Origin: Candidatus Cloacimonas sp.
GTDB lineage: Bacteria; Cloacimonadota; Cloacimonadia; Cloacimonadales; Cloacimonadaceae
NCBI GenBank assembly: GCA_023227825.1
Contig: JALOCJ010000017.1
Location: 1-14,798 of the forward strand
DNA: 14,798 bases
Direction of reading: 5' to 3'
Shown here: piece by piece, positions 1 through 7,935 of the stretch
Position numbering within the stretch: the first letter of the stretch is position 1
How the letters are laid out: the number at the start of each line of letters is the position of its first letter
The notes under the pieces: model-generated
The model's input: the letters and a program-made list of their open reading frames with translations, nothing else
What the model was told of the DNA's origin: nothing
Databases searched by the model: none
Translations under genes and position numbers: made by a program

Positions 1-205
1 TTTTATCTGCACCAGTGCAGCGTATCTGAGTGCCAGGTAGAATGGTCAGCGTAACTCTCGCATCCACATACAGGAATGATGTTATGATATATGGATTGTT
101 GTCAGGAGACCAAGTAGTATTTTGAGTGATGTGCCCACCAACATCTATACATAGTAGTGTAGACACTATTGAAGTTAGGATCAAGATAAATAGAATTCGT
201 TTCAT
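1..205 (-). CDS. Secreted protein, N-terminal part (runs off left edge)
   Basis: The frame opens with ATG at 205-203 and stays open for 68 codons to the window edge, so only the N-terminus is seen. It starts MKRILFILILTSIVSTLLC, a typical signal peptide with a basic end, a hydrophobic core and a possible lipobox-like Cys. The mature part reads ITQNTTWSPDNNPYIIT, then LYVDARVTLTILPGTQIRC. The pattern 'W(T/S)P-NNPYI-T---V-----LTI-PGT-I' is the usual opening of secreted right-handed beta-helix proteins in Cloacimonadota and Bacteroidota, which are often T9SS cargo. The upstream ribosome site is weak (TTGAGAA). A hairpin separates it from the sorting-tail fragment upstream, so it is probably transcribed on its own. 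Family recognition is from pattern memory; the body and any sorting domain lie outside the window. Confidence 0.7.
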   Translation of the reverse strand, partial: MKRILFILILTSIVSTLLCIDVGGHITQNTTWSPDNNPYIITSFLYVDARVTLTILPGTQIRCTGADK

Positions 206-223
206 ATGATATTCTCAATACCC

Positions 224-248
224 GGGCTTTAGCTTCAAGCCAAAGCCC
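224..248 (-). terminator. Strong hairpin between gene fragments
   Basis: GGGCTTT (224-230) pairs perfectly with AAAGCCC (242-248), and the inner GCTT/AAGC can pair across one mismatch, giving a tight GC-based stem. It lies 14 bases past the stop codon of the minus-strand fragment ending at 262 and just before the start at 205. That suits a transcription stop, but no clear T-run follows on either strand, so an intrinsic terminator is only probable. Confidence 0.45.
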
Positions 249-261
249 TGATTACTGGATT

Positions 262-465
262 CTATTTCATTAACATCATTTTATGAATTCGATGTTTATT
301 CCCTTGTTCTATCCTTGCAAAGTATAGGCCGGAACTAACTGTTCTGCCGCTTGAATCAGTTCCATTCCACATAACAGCATATCTTCCAGCAACTACTTGC
401 TCGTTTAGTAGTTGTTTTACTCTTTGTCCTTTGATATTGTAGATAGTCACGGCTTGATCAAACAC
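262..465 (-). pseudogene. Orphan FlgD-like T9SS sorting tail
   Basis: This 67-residue frame is only the C-terminal part of a FlgD-like immunoglobulin/T9SS type A sorting domain: 'TIYNIKGQRVKQLL', 'WNGTDSSGRTVSSGLYFAR', ending 'KMMLMK'. The first half of the domain (the N-P-F-N strand and the '---I-F-L' strand) and the secreted protein body are missing. It begins with GTG, with an in-frame stop at 478-480 four codons upstream, so nothing longer can be read. Oddly, AAGGAG lies 7 bases before the GTG, so it could be translated as an orphan mini-protein. No signal peptide is present, so it could not be exported as it stands. I read it as a remnant of a deleted T9SS cargo gene. Confidence 0.65.
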
Positions 466-619
466 TAGGCATCTCCTTCACTTTAATTATGTTAAAGAAA
501 GAAATTTTAAGCTATACAATACGAAAACAAAGGTCTATGCTACCCAAAATCAGTCAATTGTTTTATTCACAGTAACTACTCCTGCATCCTAACTCAACAA
601 TCTATATGTAGTAGTTAAG

Positions 620-642
620 ACGATGTCTGACTATCGTTAGTC
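620..642 (-). other. Alternative small hairpins after helicase gene
   Basis: ACGAT (620-624) can pair with ATCGT (633-637), while GACTA (629-633) can pair with TAGTC (638-642). The two stems share bases and exclude each other. They lie about 45 bases past the helicase stop codon. There is no T-run, so a role as operon terminator is only a guess. Confidence 0.2.
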
Positions 643-685
643 ACAGAGAAATTATTATCAAGTACCGTATCTTTGGCTAATTTAT

Positions 686-3600
686 TTAATTCTTGACTTC
701 TTTATAATAGGGACTTAGGTTTATAAAGAGCTCTTTTAGCTCCTCACCATCCTCAAAGTTCTTGAAGATATGCTCAAGTAACTCTTCCTGCCTTGCCTGA
801 CCCAGAGTTAATCGGTACAAGGATAGTATCTTGATTAGTCTTTCATAGTTTCCAATATCCTTACTTAGCGGATAGGATGGGACAATGCGTTCTATCTTTA
901 TACTAGTTGCATCTGGTAAACACCAGAAGGGTACTAATTCAGAATATTTAGAGTTATAATCAAGCTTAGCTCTATCAAACATCTCTGTCCATACATCAGT
1001 TTTGAATGTTATCATTCCCGCATATTTAGCTGCAATGTTCTTTCTTATTGCCAGACATTTGAATCTGTCAATTCTACCTTCTCTTTGTTCGAGATCGACG
1101 GGATTTAAAGGAAGATTCCAATGCATAATTTTTCGGCAGTAGTAATGGAAGTCCAATCCCTCCTGCCCGATAGAAGTAGTAGCCAATACAAAGGGTCTAA
1201 ATGGAGAGTTAAATGAATTTCTAATGCTCTCTTTACGATTTACTATCTTACTTCTTTCGCCTTCGCCTTTATAGAAGCCCACAGCAAAGTGAGACCTGAG
1301 CGAAATGCCCTTTTCCTTGCCATAAAGGATGCTATTTTTGAAAGATCGATAGGTTTCTACTTTATAACTTACGGAGTTGGTCTTCATAGCATTCATAATC
1401 AGAGCATGAGTTATTCTAGGCCTATTGTCATCATCTATTAAGCCATTGGACTCACTAAGCATATGAATATATTCATCCAGCATTGCTTGGATATTGCCAT
1501 CTCTACAGTAAAGCAACACATTCTTCCAATATGCATCTTCATTTGTTTTCACGAAGCAGAGCTCTATTATAGCAGTCGCTTCATTCCTGTTAAAGAGATT
1601 AATCATTGCCTTGGCAAATTGAGATGCATAAAGTGCATTCTGACTGTAGGATCGATAAGCACATACAGCGGGTGAAGCCAAAGCCATTCTACACAAAACT
1701 TGAGCCAAGTCTTCCGGGAACAGTCCCAGTTGAGCAGTATAAGGATTTCTGTAGTACTCCTTTAATTTTGCAATGTGAACATTAAAACCCATTTGACTTT
1801 TCTGCTCGTCCTCATCTAAACTGGCAGAGATAAGCTCTTCGCCATACTCAAGCCACTTCTCAACATAGTCCACATTATCAAAGAGCAAAGGTGCTAAATA
1901 ATACCATCTTTTATCAACTCTGTTGGGGTTAGTTTGGTAATTGGTCAAACTAGTAAGCTTTGTCTCTATGACACTCTGAAGTTCAGCTTCTATTATATGT
2001 AGTTCGTGACCTTCGTTAATGTGACTGAGAGGATTGTAAATATCAGCTAAGGTTTGGGACGGATAAAGCAGACAGAATAGGCTCATTGATTGCGGTATGT
2101 CATTCTCAATATTAAAATGTAGCCTTGCAACCGGGAAGCGTCTGCTATTTGGAGCTGAATATGCCGTATTCTTCTTGTCTTTATTTAAAGCAACAAGCTT
2201 GCCAACAGATCGCCGTTCTGCCTCATAGGAAATGAGTGATGCTATCATTCGGGGAACCATCTCCCAAGCTGAAAACACCAGTATTTTTGAGAAGTTCTGT
2301 GCTTCTTTAAATGCTCCCTGTGGTTCATAATAAGGCATTGAAGGAGGAATCCAGAGTAGCAGTTCAGATTTGTTTTCAAAAGCAATCTCTTTGAGCATCT
2401 CCAATCTGGCATTGGGGATGATAATCTCTTTATATTTCTCTATTCTGCTTCTATCTATCCACAGTATCTTTCTCTTAGCTTGACTTATTAGTTGTGGGTT
2501 ATGCCGAAAGTGGTTATCAATGCTTTTTCTGAACTTGTATTGCTTTGAAAATGAGAGCAGGTATGGACAGGATTTTACATATTCAACAGGCACGGTATTG
2601 ATTCCAGATATACTCTTCACTAAATCTTCTGCTTCTAAAAAGGCAATTATGTCGTTTTCGTTTATCTTGATTGCTTGTTTAGCTTTGGTATCATCAATCA
2701 GCGTTGCGTTTTTAATCGCAGCCATTCTCTCAGTACGGCATACTACTTGGTACATAGCAGCCTCTGCATTCTTTTTGGCTTCAATAACCGAGGTCTTATC
2801 CAGTTGTAGCTCTCTAAGCTTGATTGAGTAGTTACTCCATAGGTCTTTAAATTCAAGGTACTTTTGAGGCTGTAAAAACTGCATTACCTCCAGAAACTCC
2901 TTATATGGATCATCACTACCCGTTTCATATATTTCCTCAAGTGTAGAATATAGCTTATAGGGCGTAGCTGAGAGCAACAATACTTTTACATTACTTCCCT
3001 TTAAGAATTTATGGGCAAGCATTCCAGCCTCACTAGTAGCATCTTCCTGAATCAAAGTCCGGAACCTCTGAAACTCATCCATTATTACCAAGTCTGGCAT
3101 AAGCAGATTTACACTAATTTCTGCAAACATCTTTCTCAATTTGTTGATAGTACGGTATGGTGAGGCTGTTTCATTTAACATTAACCTAATTTCATCGTCC
3201 AGTTTAGTGCTTCGCACATACTTTTCGATTTCAACAGACATATCTTGAAGATATTTTCCATTTGTCTTAGCATTACATTCCTCTACACGTCTTGCATATT
3301 TGTCTTGTGCTCCTTTCCAGCTATTTTTTGCGTCTGCACAAAACACTTCAACAAGATGGGATTTATTATCAAGGAACAATTCTCTGAACATATCCATTCG
3401 GCTTAAGACCTCGTATATTAACGCCCGCTCATAGACGGTTCCGGCACCACTTGTCATATAAAAAGATGTTGCCGGAGTAAGAGGTATTAACTGAATATAT
3501 CTATTCAGTACTATGTTGTCAGATTCCTGCTCATAAATCTTCAAGTGTTGCATAGAGAGCCTAGTATCAGTGACCCCATCCACAGTGATATCTTCGCATA

Positions 3601-3880
3601 TTTTCAGCTTATTCAGATTCTGATTAGCTATCACCTGATTAGAGCATACATAAACTACCTTAAACAGGTTATCTCCTAGTTCATCATAATGATATCTCGC
3701 TGTTTGGGCAATTACTCCCTTAGCGATCAAGGTCTTACCCAGCCCCACTTCATCAGCCACTAAGACTCTTTTCTGACCTTGTTTGTATAGCTCAAAGACT
3801 CTTTTGGCAGTTGCCAGTTGGAAGTCTTTCAATCCAGCCAGAACCGTAGATTCAATTAACTTTAGTTTTTCCAGCATCAT
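686..3880 (-). CDS. SNF2-like superfamily 2 helicase (defence-type)
   Basis: This 1064-residue protein carries a full set of SF2 motifs. A Q-motif-like region (about 18-30) precedes Walker A DEVGLGKT (43-50). Motif II is DEFQ (268-271), motif III SATP (304-307), motif IV FSAWE (536-540), motif V GQEGLD (905-910) and motif VI QREGRIDR (932-939). The 'DEVGLGKT' and 'GRIDR' forms match SNF2/RapA-like translocases, which use ATP to move along duplex nucleic acid. Roughly 350 residues lie between motifs IV and V, an unusually large insert in the second RecA lobe that may bind DNA or a partner. It is the last gene of the operon. Its start overlaps the end of the PLD gene by 29 bases, and two ATGs stand in tandem with a weak ribosome site, so translational coupling is likely. 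A role in invader recognition or degradation is inferred from neighbours. Confidence 0.88.
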   Translation of the reverse strand: MMLEKLKLIESTVLAGLKDFQLATAKRVFELYKQGQKRVLVADEVGLGKTLIAKGVIAQTARYHYDELGDNLFKVVYVCSNQVIANQNLNKLKICEDITVDGVTDTRLSMQHLKIYEQESDNIVLNRYIQLIPLTPATSFYMTSGAGTVYERALIYEVLSRMDMFRELFLDNKSHLVEVFCADAKNSWKGAQDKYARRVEECNAKTNGKYLQDMSVEIEKYVRSTKLDDEIRLMLNETASPYRTINKLRKMFAEISVNLLMPDLVIMDEFQRFRTLIQEDATSEAGMLAHKFLKGSNVKVLLLSATPYKLYSTLEEIYETGSDDPYKEFLEVMQFLQPQKYLEFKDLWSNYSIKLRELQLDKTSVIEAKKNAEAAMYQVVCRTERMAAIKNATLIDDTKAKQAIKINENDIIAFLEAEDLVKSISGINTVPVEYVKSCPYLLSFSKQYKFRKSIDNHFRHNPQLISQAKRKILWIDRSRIEKYKEIIIPNARLEMLKEIAFENKSELLLWIPPSMPYYEPQGAFKEAQNFSKILVFSAWEMVPRMIASLISYEAERRSVGKLVALNKDKKNTAYSAPNSRRFPVARLHFNIENDIPQSMSLFCLLYPSQTLADIYNPLSHINEGHELHIIEAELQSVIETKLTSLTNYQTNPNRVDKRWYYLAPLLFDNVDYVEKWLEYGEELISASLDEDEQKSQMGFNVHIAKLKEYYRNPYTAQLGLFPEDLAQVLCRMALASPAVCAYRSYSQNALYASQFAKAMINLFNRNEATAIIELCFVKTNEDAYWKNVLLYCRDGNIQAMLDEYIHMLSESNGLIDDDNRPRITHALIMNAMKTNSVSYKVETYRSFKNSILYGKEKGISLRSHFAVGFYKGEGERSKIVNRKESIRNSFNSPFRPFVLATTSIGQEGLDFHYYCRKIMHWNLPLNPVDLEQREGRIDRFKCLAIRKNIAAKYAGMITFKTDVWTEMFDRAKLDYNSKYSELVPFWCLPDATSIKIERIVPSYPLSKDIGNYERLIKILSLYRLTLGQARQEELLEHIFKNFEDGEELKELFINLSPYYKEVKN

Positions 3881-5660
3881 TCTTTACCACTTTTATAAAT
3901 AAGTCATATAATTCTTTGAAGCCGTCCGGTATTTTACTGTCATCGGTTATAAGCTCCAGGATTTTTTGTAGCTCATCAAGTTTACCTGGAGAATGCGCTG
4001 CTGTCTTAAGCATCTTTTCATAAAGAGCTGGAACAGGTGCTTGGTGGTCAAACTTAAATGATCTTGCCTGATTTGCATTCTCAAGCATAGAAATAAGATA
4101 ATTATCGCCCAGAATGAAATTGATATATTGGATGAAATCACTTTTGTTACTTATGATACTATTGGCTATCATACTTTCTCTGTTATCAGGCATATTCTCG
4201 GTGTTTATCTTGATGACCCTTCTCATGCTTGTTTCTGTGCCAATAACTCGGATAATGTAAAACTCTGACAACTGTAGCAGATCAAGATTATCAAACCTGA
4301 TTGCAGCAGCAAGGTTTTGCTCTATGCCCGGTTTCATTAAAGGAGATATAAAGACATTATCATTCTGATGATAGCCTGTAAAAGTTAACTCTACAGAATA
4401 CTGGTCTCCTGCCTCAAGTACTTTGGCACTACTTTTTAACCTGCAGATTGCTTTGATAATTATATCCAGGTTTTCTGCAACTTCAGGGTTCGCTTCACCT
4501 TGGTCTTTAAGCTCCACTTGTTCAAATGGATTGTTCCTGCCATCTGTTCCAAAGATATCTTGCTTGAATGCTTCTATATTCAGATTTCTTCTTTTTCCTA
4601 CGAGTTTAAGCATGAACTCTATATTACCATTAACAGCACTGTGCGTAGCATTCAGGGAGCCCATATATAGCTCACTATCGGAGTTTTTGGTCTTTAGATA
4701 CAGCTTGGCGTGTATATCCTGGCTTTGCTTGTCATCATTATCACCTTCACTAAGACTTTCTTCTCCATCAATAATTATGTCCTTCATAACAAATAGGTTA
4801 AATTTGGATACAGCTTCCGGTTTGAGCTTAGCTAACTCTGTTTTACGGGTGATGAGGGTATTAGGATGCGGAGAGCTTAGGGCAAGTGTATTAAACTCAG
4901 AAACTATATTATTACTCAGAAATGGTGAGATTATCAGCATTTGGTTGTATGATTTGAACAGCCCGCTTTGTACCTTACTATAACCGGAGATTCCCACAGG
5001 ACAAAAGCTAAAATCAGTAAATATCTTGCTCTCAAGCTGAAATTCCGCATTCAGGAGTTCAGAACTTAGACTTAATAGTGACTTCATTTTTGTCTTATCA
5101 ATGTCGTTACAATTTACGAGTTTTGTTAAAGCAATAAGAAAATCAGATAAAGGTTTGGTTTTATTGCTGTTCGATTCAGATACAGGCATTCCTTCAATAC
5201 AAACTGATACATCCCAACTGCGGTCAAAAGTCAGATTACGGCTTAGCACCACACATCGGTAAAGAGTATCTTTCATTGCATTTTCATACTTAATCACCCA
5301 AAGCTTAGGATGGAAGGATTCCGTTTTCTGCATTACAATTTCTGCCACCATCTTTTCCAGAAGGATGTGTAGTTTATTCGATATTCCTGGGTCCTTAATC
5401 TGACCAGCCTCACAAAAGACAATCAATTTATCGGATGTCTTTCTAAGAGCTTCAAGCAGGTAGAGTTGGTTATCCTTTAATGCGCTATCAGTGCTTTCTG
5501 ATAAACCCAAAGCTATACATGCTCCGATGAGTGCATCCAGGTCAAGTGAATAGGTAGTTCCGACTGCAAAAACTGTTTCATAGCCAGCGGGAGGAGCAAG
5601 TATCTGGCTGTAATCTAAACGGTCACTGGTTGGCTTAAACATTAGCTGCTCCCAATCCAT
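3852..5660 (-). CDS. Phospholipase D-like nuclease, two HKD motifs
   Basis: The protein has about 602 residues, counted from ATG at 5660; a TTG one codon upstream is also possible. Two phospholipase D-type half-sites are visible. One is HPK (117-119) followed by SRNLT (about 140-144); the other is HAK (317-319) followed by GSLNAT (334-339) and an NIEF segment (about 346-349). The spacing H-x-K ... G-S-x-N is that of the PLD superfamily, where the His forms the covalent intermediate and two half-sites make one active centre. The usual Asp of HxK(x)4D is not obvious in either half, as is common in the PLDc_2 nuclease branch. The region after residue 390 has no family I recognise. No signal peptide is present, so it acts in the cytoplasm. 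With the helicase downstream and DUF6361 upstream, DNA or RNA cleavage is more likely than lipid cleavage. It overlaps both neighbouring genes. Confidence 0.8.
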   Translation of the reverse strand: MDWEQLMFKPTSDRLDYSQILAPPAGYETVFAVGTTYSLDLDALIGACIALGLSESTDSALKDNQLYLLEALRKTSDKLIVFCEAGQIKDPGISNKLHILLEKMVAEIVMQKTESFHPKLWVIKYENAMKDTLYRCVVLSRNLTFDRSWDVSVCIEGMPVSESNSNKTKPLSDFLIALTKLVNCNDIDKTKMKSLLSLSSELLNAEFQLESKIFTDFSFCPVGISGYSKVQSGLFKSYNQMLIISPFLSNNIVSEFNTLALSSPHPNTLITRKTELAKLKPEAVSKFNLFVMKDIIIDGEESLSEGDNDDKQSQDIHAKLYLKTKNSDSELYMGSLNATHSAVNGNIEFMLKLVGKRRNLNIEAFKQDIFGTDGRNNPFEQVELKDQGEANPEVAENLDIIIKAICRLKSSAKVLEAGDQYSVELTFTGYHQNDNVFISPLMKPGIEQNLAAAIRFDNLDLLQLSEFYIIRVIGTETSMRRVIKINTENMPDNRESMIANSIISNKSDFIQYINFILGDNYLISMLENANQARSFKFDHQAPVPALYEKMLKTAAHSPGKLDELQKILELITDDSKIPDGFKELYDLFIKVVKNDAGKTKVN

Positions 5661-6834
5661 CAAATATGTCTTTTAACAGCCTCTGGGCATTGGGGAGCCT
5701 GTATTGTAGTTTACTGATACCTACCCACCCTTTATAATCAAAATCTTCTCTATTATTCAATTTTGAGCGTGACTTACCCTTAAGGTCAATTTCTCTTATT
5801 AGCACGAGTTGATCCAATCTCTCAATATCGTTTTGCTGCATAGCAAGCTGGCATTCACACAGAAACCTGTGAAGCTTCATGTTTCTACCAAGAAAAGGGA
5901 ATATCAGATTCAAATCTATTCTCGCATAATCCATTATACCTACATGCCACCTGTCCCACTTTTCAAGGACATCATCTCTTTCTCCCTTGGATAGTATCAC
6001 ATTGTATCTCAGATGGGTGCCATATATGAAATCAGCAAATTGCTTTGCTAGCAAGAATTGATTCTTGAGTATATCGGGAAGCCTATCCAGAATACCTATG
6101 ATATGGTCGAATTCTTTGATGGCTAGGAAATCAAGATCATTTTCCTTTAGAACATAGGTCAGCATAGAATCTAGACAGGATGACATAATCTGATGCTTTA
6201 GATAAACGGCTTCATGATTGCTAAGTTTGATGCTCAGATTGTCTTTCCATTGTTTAGGAATATCTGGGATACTCCAGAATCTACCTAAAAGGTCTTCGGA
6301 CACAGCATCTTTATCATCTCCATCAATCTCGTCATCTTTGGCTTTGATACTACCCTGATCCCTGAGTTTATGCTTTCTGGCTTGCAGAGTACATATAACT
6401 TTGGCATAATCATAGATTGACATTCTCTCTCCGGTAAATATGTGATAGGTACTGATACCATTCCAGTAAATATCCGAAGGCTTTCGTTTCAAATCAGCTC
6501 CAGCAGAGGACCCAATTATCCCTTCCTCCCCATCTTTCATCAAAATTGGTATCAGATCTGTTTCTTGTTTATGCAGATTGTTAATGAACTCGTCTGCTGT
6601 GTTTATCTTCTGATCTTCAAGCTTATAAAGGAGATAGGGCACAATAAGAAAGTACTTAGCTCGGGTTTGGATGGTCGAAGTCCCGGGGAAAAAGATATTG
6701 GAAAAGGCATCTCTAACGACACCTATTCCTAGCTCATCTATTGCTTCTGGCTCGGTGAGTAGATGCATTACGCTGATTACTCTATTGCGATGTTCTTTGG
6801 AAAAATCAATCCAACCTAATTGTACTTTTGACAT
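5635..6834 (-). CDS. DUF6361 family protein
   Basis: This 399-residue protein has the N-terminal signature I associate with DUF6361: LGWIDFS (6-12), DELGIG (33-38), RDAFSNIFFPGTSTIQTRA (41-59). The fold and biochemical role of the family are not known to me. The protein is soluble, with an acidic Asp-rich stretch near residues 165-178 and a mainly helical second half. A very good ribosome site (AAGGAGGGG, 6 bases before ATG) lies within the last codons of the preceding gene, whose TAA directly abuts this ATG. Its own 3' end overlaps the PLD gene by 26 bases. Such proteins occur beside PLD nucleases and DEAD/SNF2 helicases in defence-like loci, so a sensor or scaffold role in a three- or four-part complex is plausible. 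That role is inference; the family name is from recalled motifs. Confidence 0.75.
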   Translation of the reverse strand: MSKVQLGWIDFSKEHRNRVISVMHLLTEPEAIDELGIGVVRDAFSNIFFPGTSTIQTRAKYFLIVPYLLYKLEDQKINTADEFINNLHKQETDLIPILMKDGEEGIIGSSAGADLKRKPSDIYWNGISTYHIFTGERMSIYDYAKVICTLQARKHKLRDQGSIKAKDDEIDGDDKDAVSEDLLGRFWSIPDIPKQWKDNLSIKLSNHEAVYLKHQIMSSCLDSMLTYVLKENDLDFLAIKEFDHIIGILDRLPDILKNQFLLAKQFADFIYGTHLRYNVILSKGERDDVLEKWDRWHVGIMDYARIDLNLIFPFLGRNMKLHRFLCECQLAMQQNDIERLDQLVLIREIDLKGKSRSKLNNREDFDYKGWVGISKLQYRLPNAQRLLKDIFDGLGAANV

Positions 6835-7206
6835 TTAGTCCCCTCCTTCTACAATTACTTTAATCTGCTTCAAGAGCATTAGAATGATACCATTTAAAGT
6901 AGTTTTAGCCCACAAACCCTCTTGAAATCGTTCCTGACGATTGATGAAGATAAATATTGCTTGAAGATGTCTAAAGCTAACCAACTCTATTTCTCTCATT
7001 AACTGAGTAAAATTCACTATATCAATACAGTCTAGGCAATTTACTATCATCAGGTCAGATCCGTTTATGCATCGCATGAAGGACTCACCCTTTGCGGCAT
7101 TCCCCAAATACGTCAATGAGTTAAGAGTAACTAGCCCTTTGCCATTCTTGTCACTTTCTGATTCGAAATAACTGATGTATTCAAGAAGATGAGCATTTAA
7201 ATTCAT
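6835..7206 (-). CDS. Small unknown protein, first gene of operon
   Basis: I do not recognise this protein. It has 123 residues from ATG at 7206. An ATG at 7218 would add four residues but has no ribosome site, whereas the 7206 start has TGGAG six bases upstream, so I prefer it. It is a soluble alpha/beta-type sequence with alternating hydrophobic strands ('LMIVNCLDCIDIVNF', 'LQAIFIFINRQ') and a hydrophobic stretch near the C-terminus ('NGIILMLLKQIKVIV'). Two Cys flank an LD pair near position 60. Its stop codon abuts the DUF6361 start and its final codons (E-G-G-D) contain that gene's Shine-Dalgarno, so the two are translationally coupled. Position and coupling suggest a component or regulator of the helicase/PLD system, possibly lineage-specific. 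It could also be the degraded remains of a longer gene. Confidence 0.6.
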   Translation of the reverse strand: MNLNAHLLEYISYFESESDKNGKGLVTLNSLTYLGNAAKGESFMRCINGSDLMIVNCLDCIDIVNFTQLMREIELVSFRHLQAIFIFINRQERFQEGLWAKTTLNGIILMLLKQIKVIVEGGD

Positions 7207-7645
7207 CCCGGGCTCCATTTAATAATTCTGAACTTCATTTTTTCTAAAGCTCTCGTCCTTGATAACTGGTAATTAATTTCGCTTATGCAGTAGTAATTTT
7301 TTTTCTTTGATTTACTTTTAATGTATTTGTCAAGTAAAATATCGCTTTGTCAAATCTGATGGTGGTAAACAGCATCCAAGACAAATATTGAAAGTTGGCT
7401 GAGGAGTGAAACCGAGAATGCATCCAAGAATCAGTTACCTTGCATCTTATAAATCGTTTTTCCCCAAGCGTTAAATCCTAAATGGCAAAACCCGTTCCAA
7501 GGAATTTGCAGTTATCGTGTCAGAATTTACAATTTTCGTTGATCTTATTTGCAGAAATCCTTTCACAAACTAAATGAACAACACTTGGAAAAGAGGAGTT
7601 AGGATGTACTAAGAGGCGACGAAAAATTTCTTCTCCCTCTTTGAG
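7207..7645. other. Gene-poor stretch upstream of the defence-like operon
   Basis: No convincing gene is seen in these 439 bases. Frames are short and interrupted, and the DNA is AT-rich near the operon (a T8 run near 7300). It must hold the operon promoter, reading leftwards. The best candidate signals are the duplicated TTTGTCAA sites described separately. The minus strand just left of the IS tip is open for about 39 codons, but the product resembles nothing I know. Confidence 0.5.
7326..7353 (-). promoter_or_regulatory. Paired TTGACAAA boxes upstream of the operon
   Basis: On the minus strand TTGACAAA occurs twice, at 7353-7346 and 7333-7326, exactly 20 bases apart, or about two helical turns. 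Each contains a perfect TTGACA -35 consensus, but neither has a good TATAAT at 16-18 bases. They could be a -35 element plus an operator copy, or two half-sites for a regulator on one DNA face. They lie 120-150 bases upstream of the first operon gene. Confidence 0.3.
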
Positions 7646-7691
7646 TGTCTCCGGAATTTAAAAGTGCACCAGAAACGGAACTATAAATTGC
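7646..7691 (+). mobile_element. IS21-family solo left end, copy 1 (46 bp)
   Basis: It starts with the IS21-type tip TG (TGTCTCCGG...) and continues AATTTAAAAGTGCACCAGAA, then ACGGAACTATAAATTGC. It matches the two larger copies at 10057 and 12743 except for four bases near the tip and one further in. Homology stops after ATTGC at 7691, before the second TGCACCAG box and before istA. No right end or transposase is nearby, so it is a dead remnant. It abuts a broken secreted-protein gene on its inner side. Confidence 0.75.
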
Positions 7692-7917
7692 TGGCGTCTT
7701 GGTTTTTCGGGATAATGAAATTAACTACTTTCTAAGGTAATTCAGAATTGCCAATGATTCCTGTTTTTCCATAGTCGGACAAATTGATTTCTTGAAAACC
7801 ACGCTCATTAGACAGAATCTACAAATCCCCAATACTAAACGCTTCAGAGTGACTTGTAGCGTTTAGTGTTAGTAAAATAGACACTGAAATAATCAGTGAT
7901 GCAATTAGGTGTTTCAT
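7692..7917 (-). pseudogene. Decayed secreted protein, gingipain-propeptide-like start
   Basis: ATG at 7917 follows a strong ribosome site (GGGAGGA, about 5 bases away), 18 bases past the stop of the FG-GAP gene, so it was probably co-transcribed with it. The first 32 codons give a clear signal peptide (MKHLIASLIISVSILLTLNA) and a short mature start, then TAG at 7821-7819. The same frame continues sensibly ('ERGFQEINLSDYGKTGIIGN', 'SELP'), meets a second TAG at 7734-7732, and goes on 'KVVNFIIPKN' before running into the IS21 left end. The 'GNSELP ... FIIP' pattern resembles the C25 (gingipain) propeptide common in T9SS organisms. I see a signal peptide, two nonsense codons and 3' loss; the gingipain identity is inferred and the match is short. 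Confidence 0.5.
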
Positions 7918-7935
7918 AAATCCTCCCTTATTTGT

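Noticed and set aside
4423..4983. Plus-strand 186-codon frame inside the PLD gene
   Set aside because: It is antisense to a well-supported gene and shows the Leu/Ser-rich composition typical of a reverse-frame shadow.
686..5660. Assigning the helicase and PLD genes to DISARM
   Set aside because: DISARM needs the DUF1998 gene and usually a methylase, neither of which is present, while DUF6361 is not a DISARM component.
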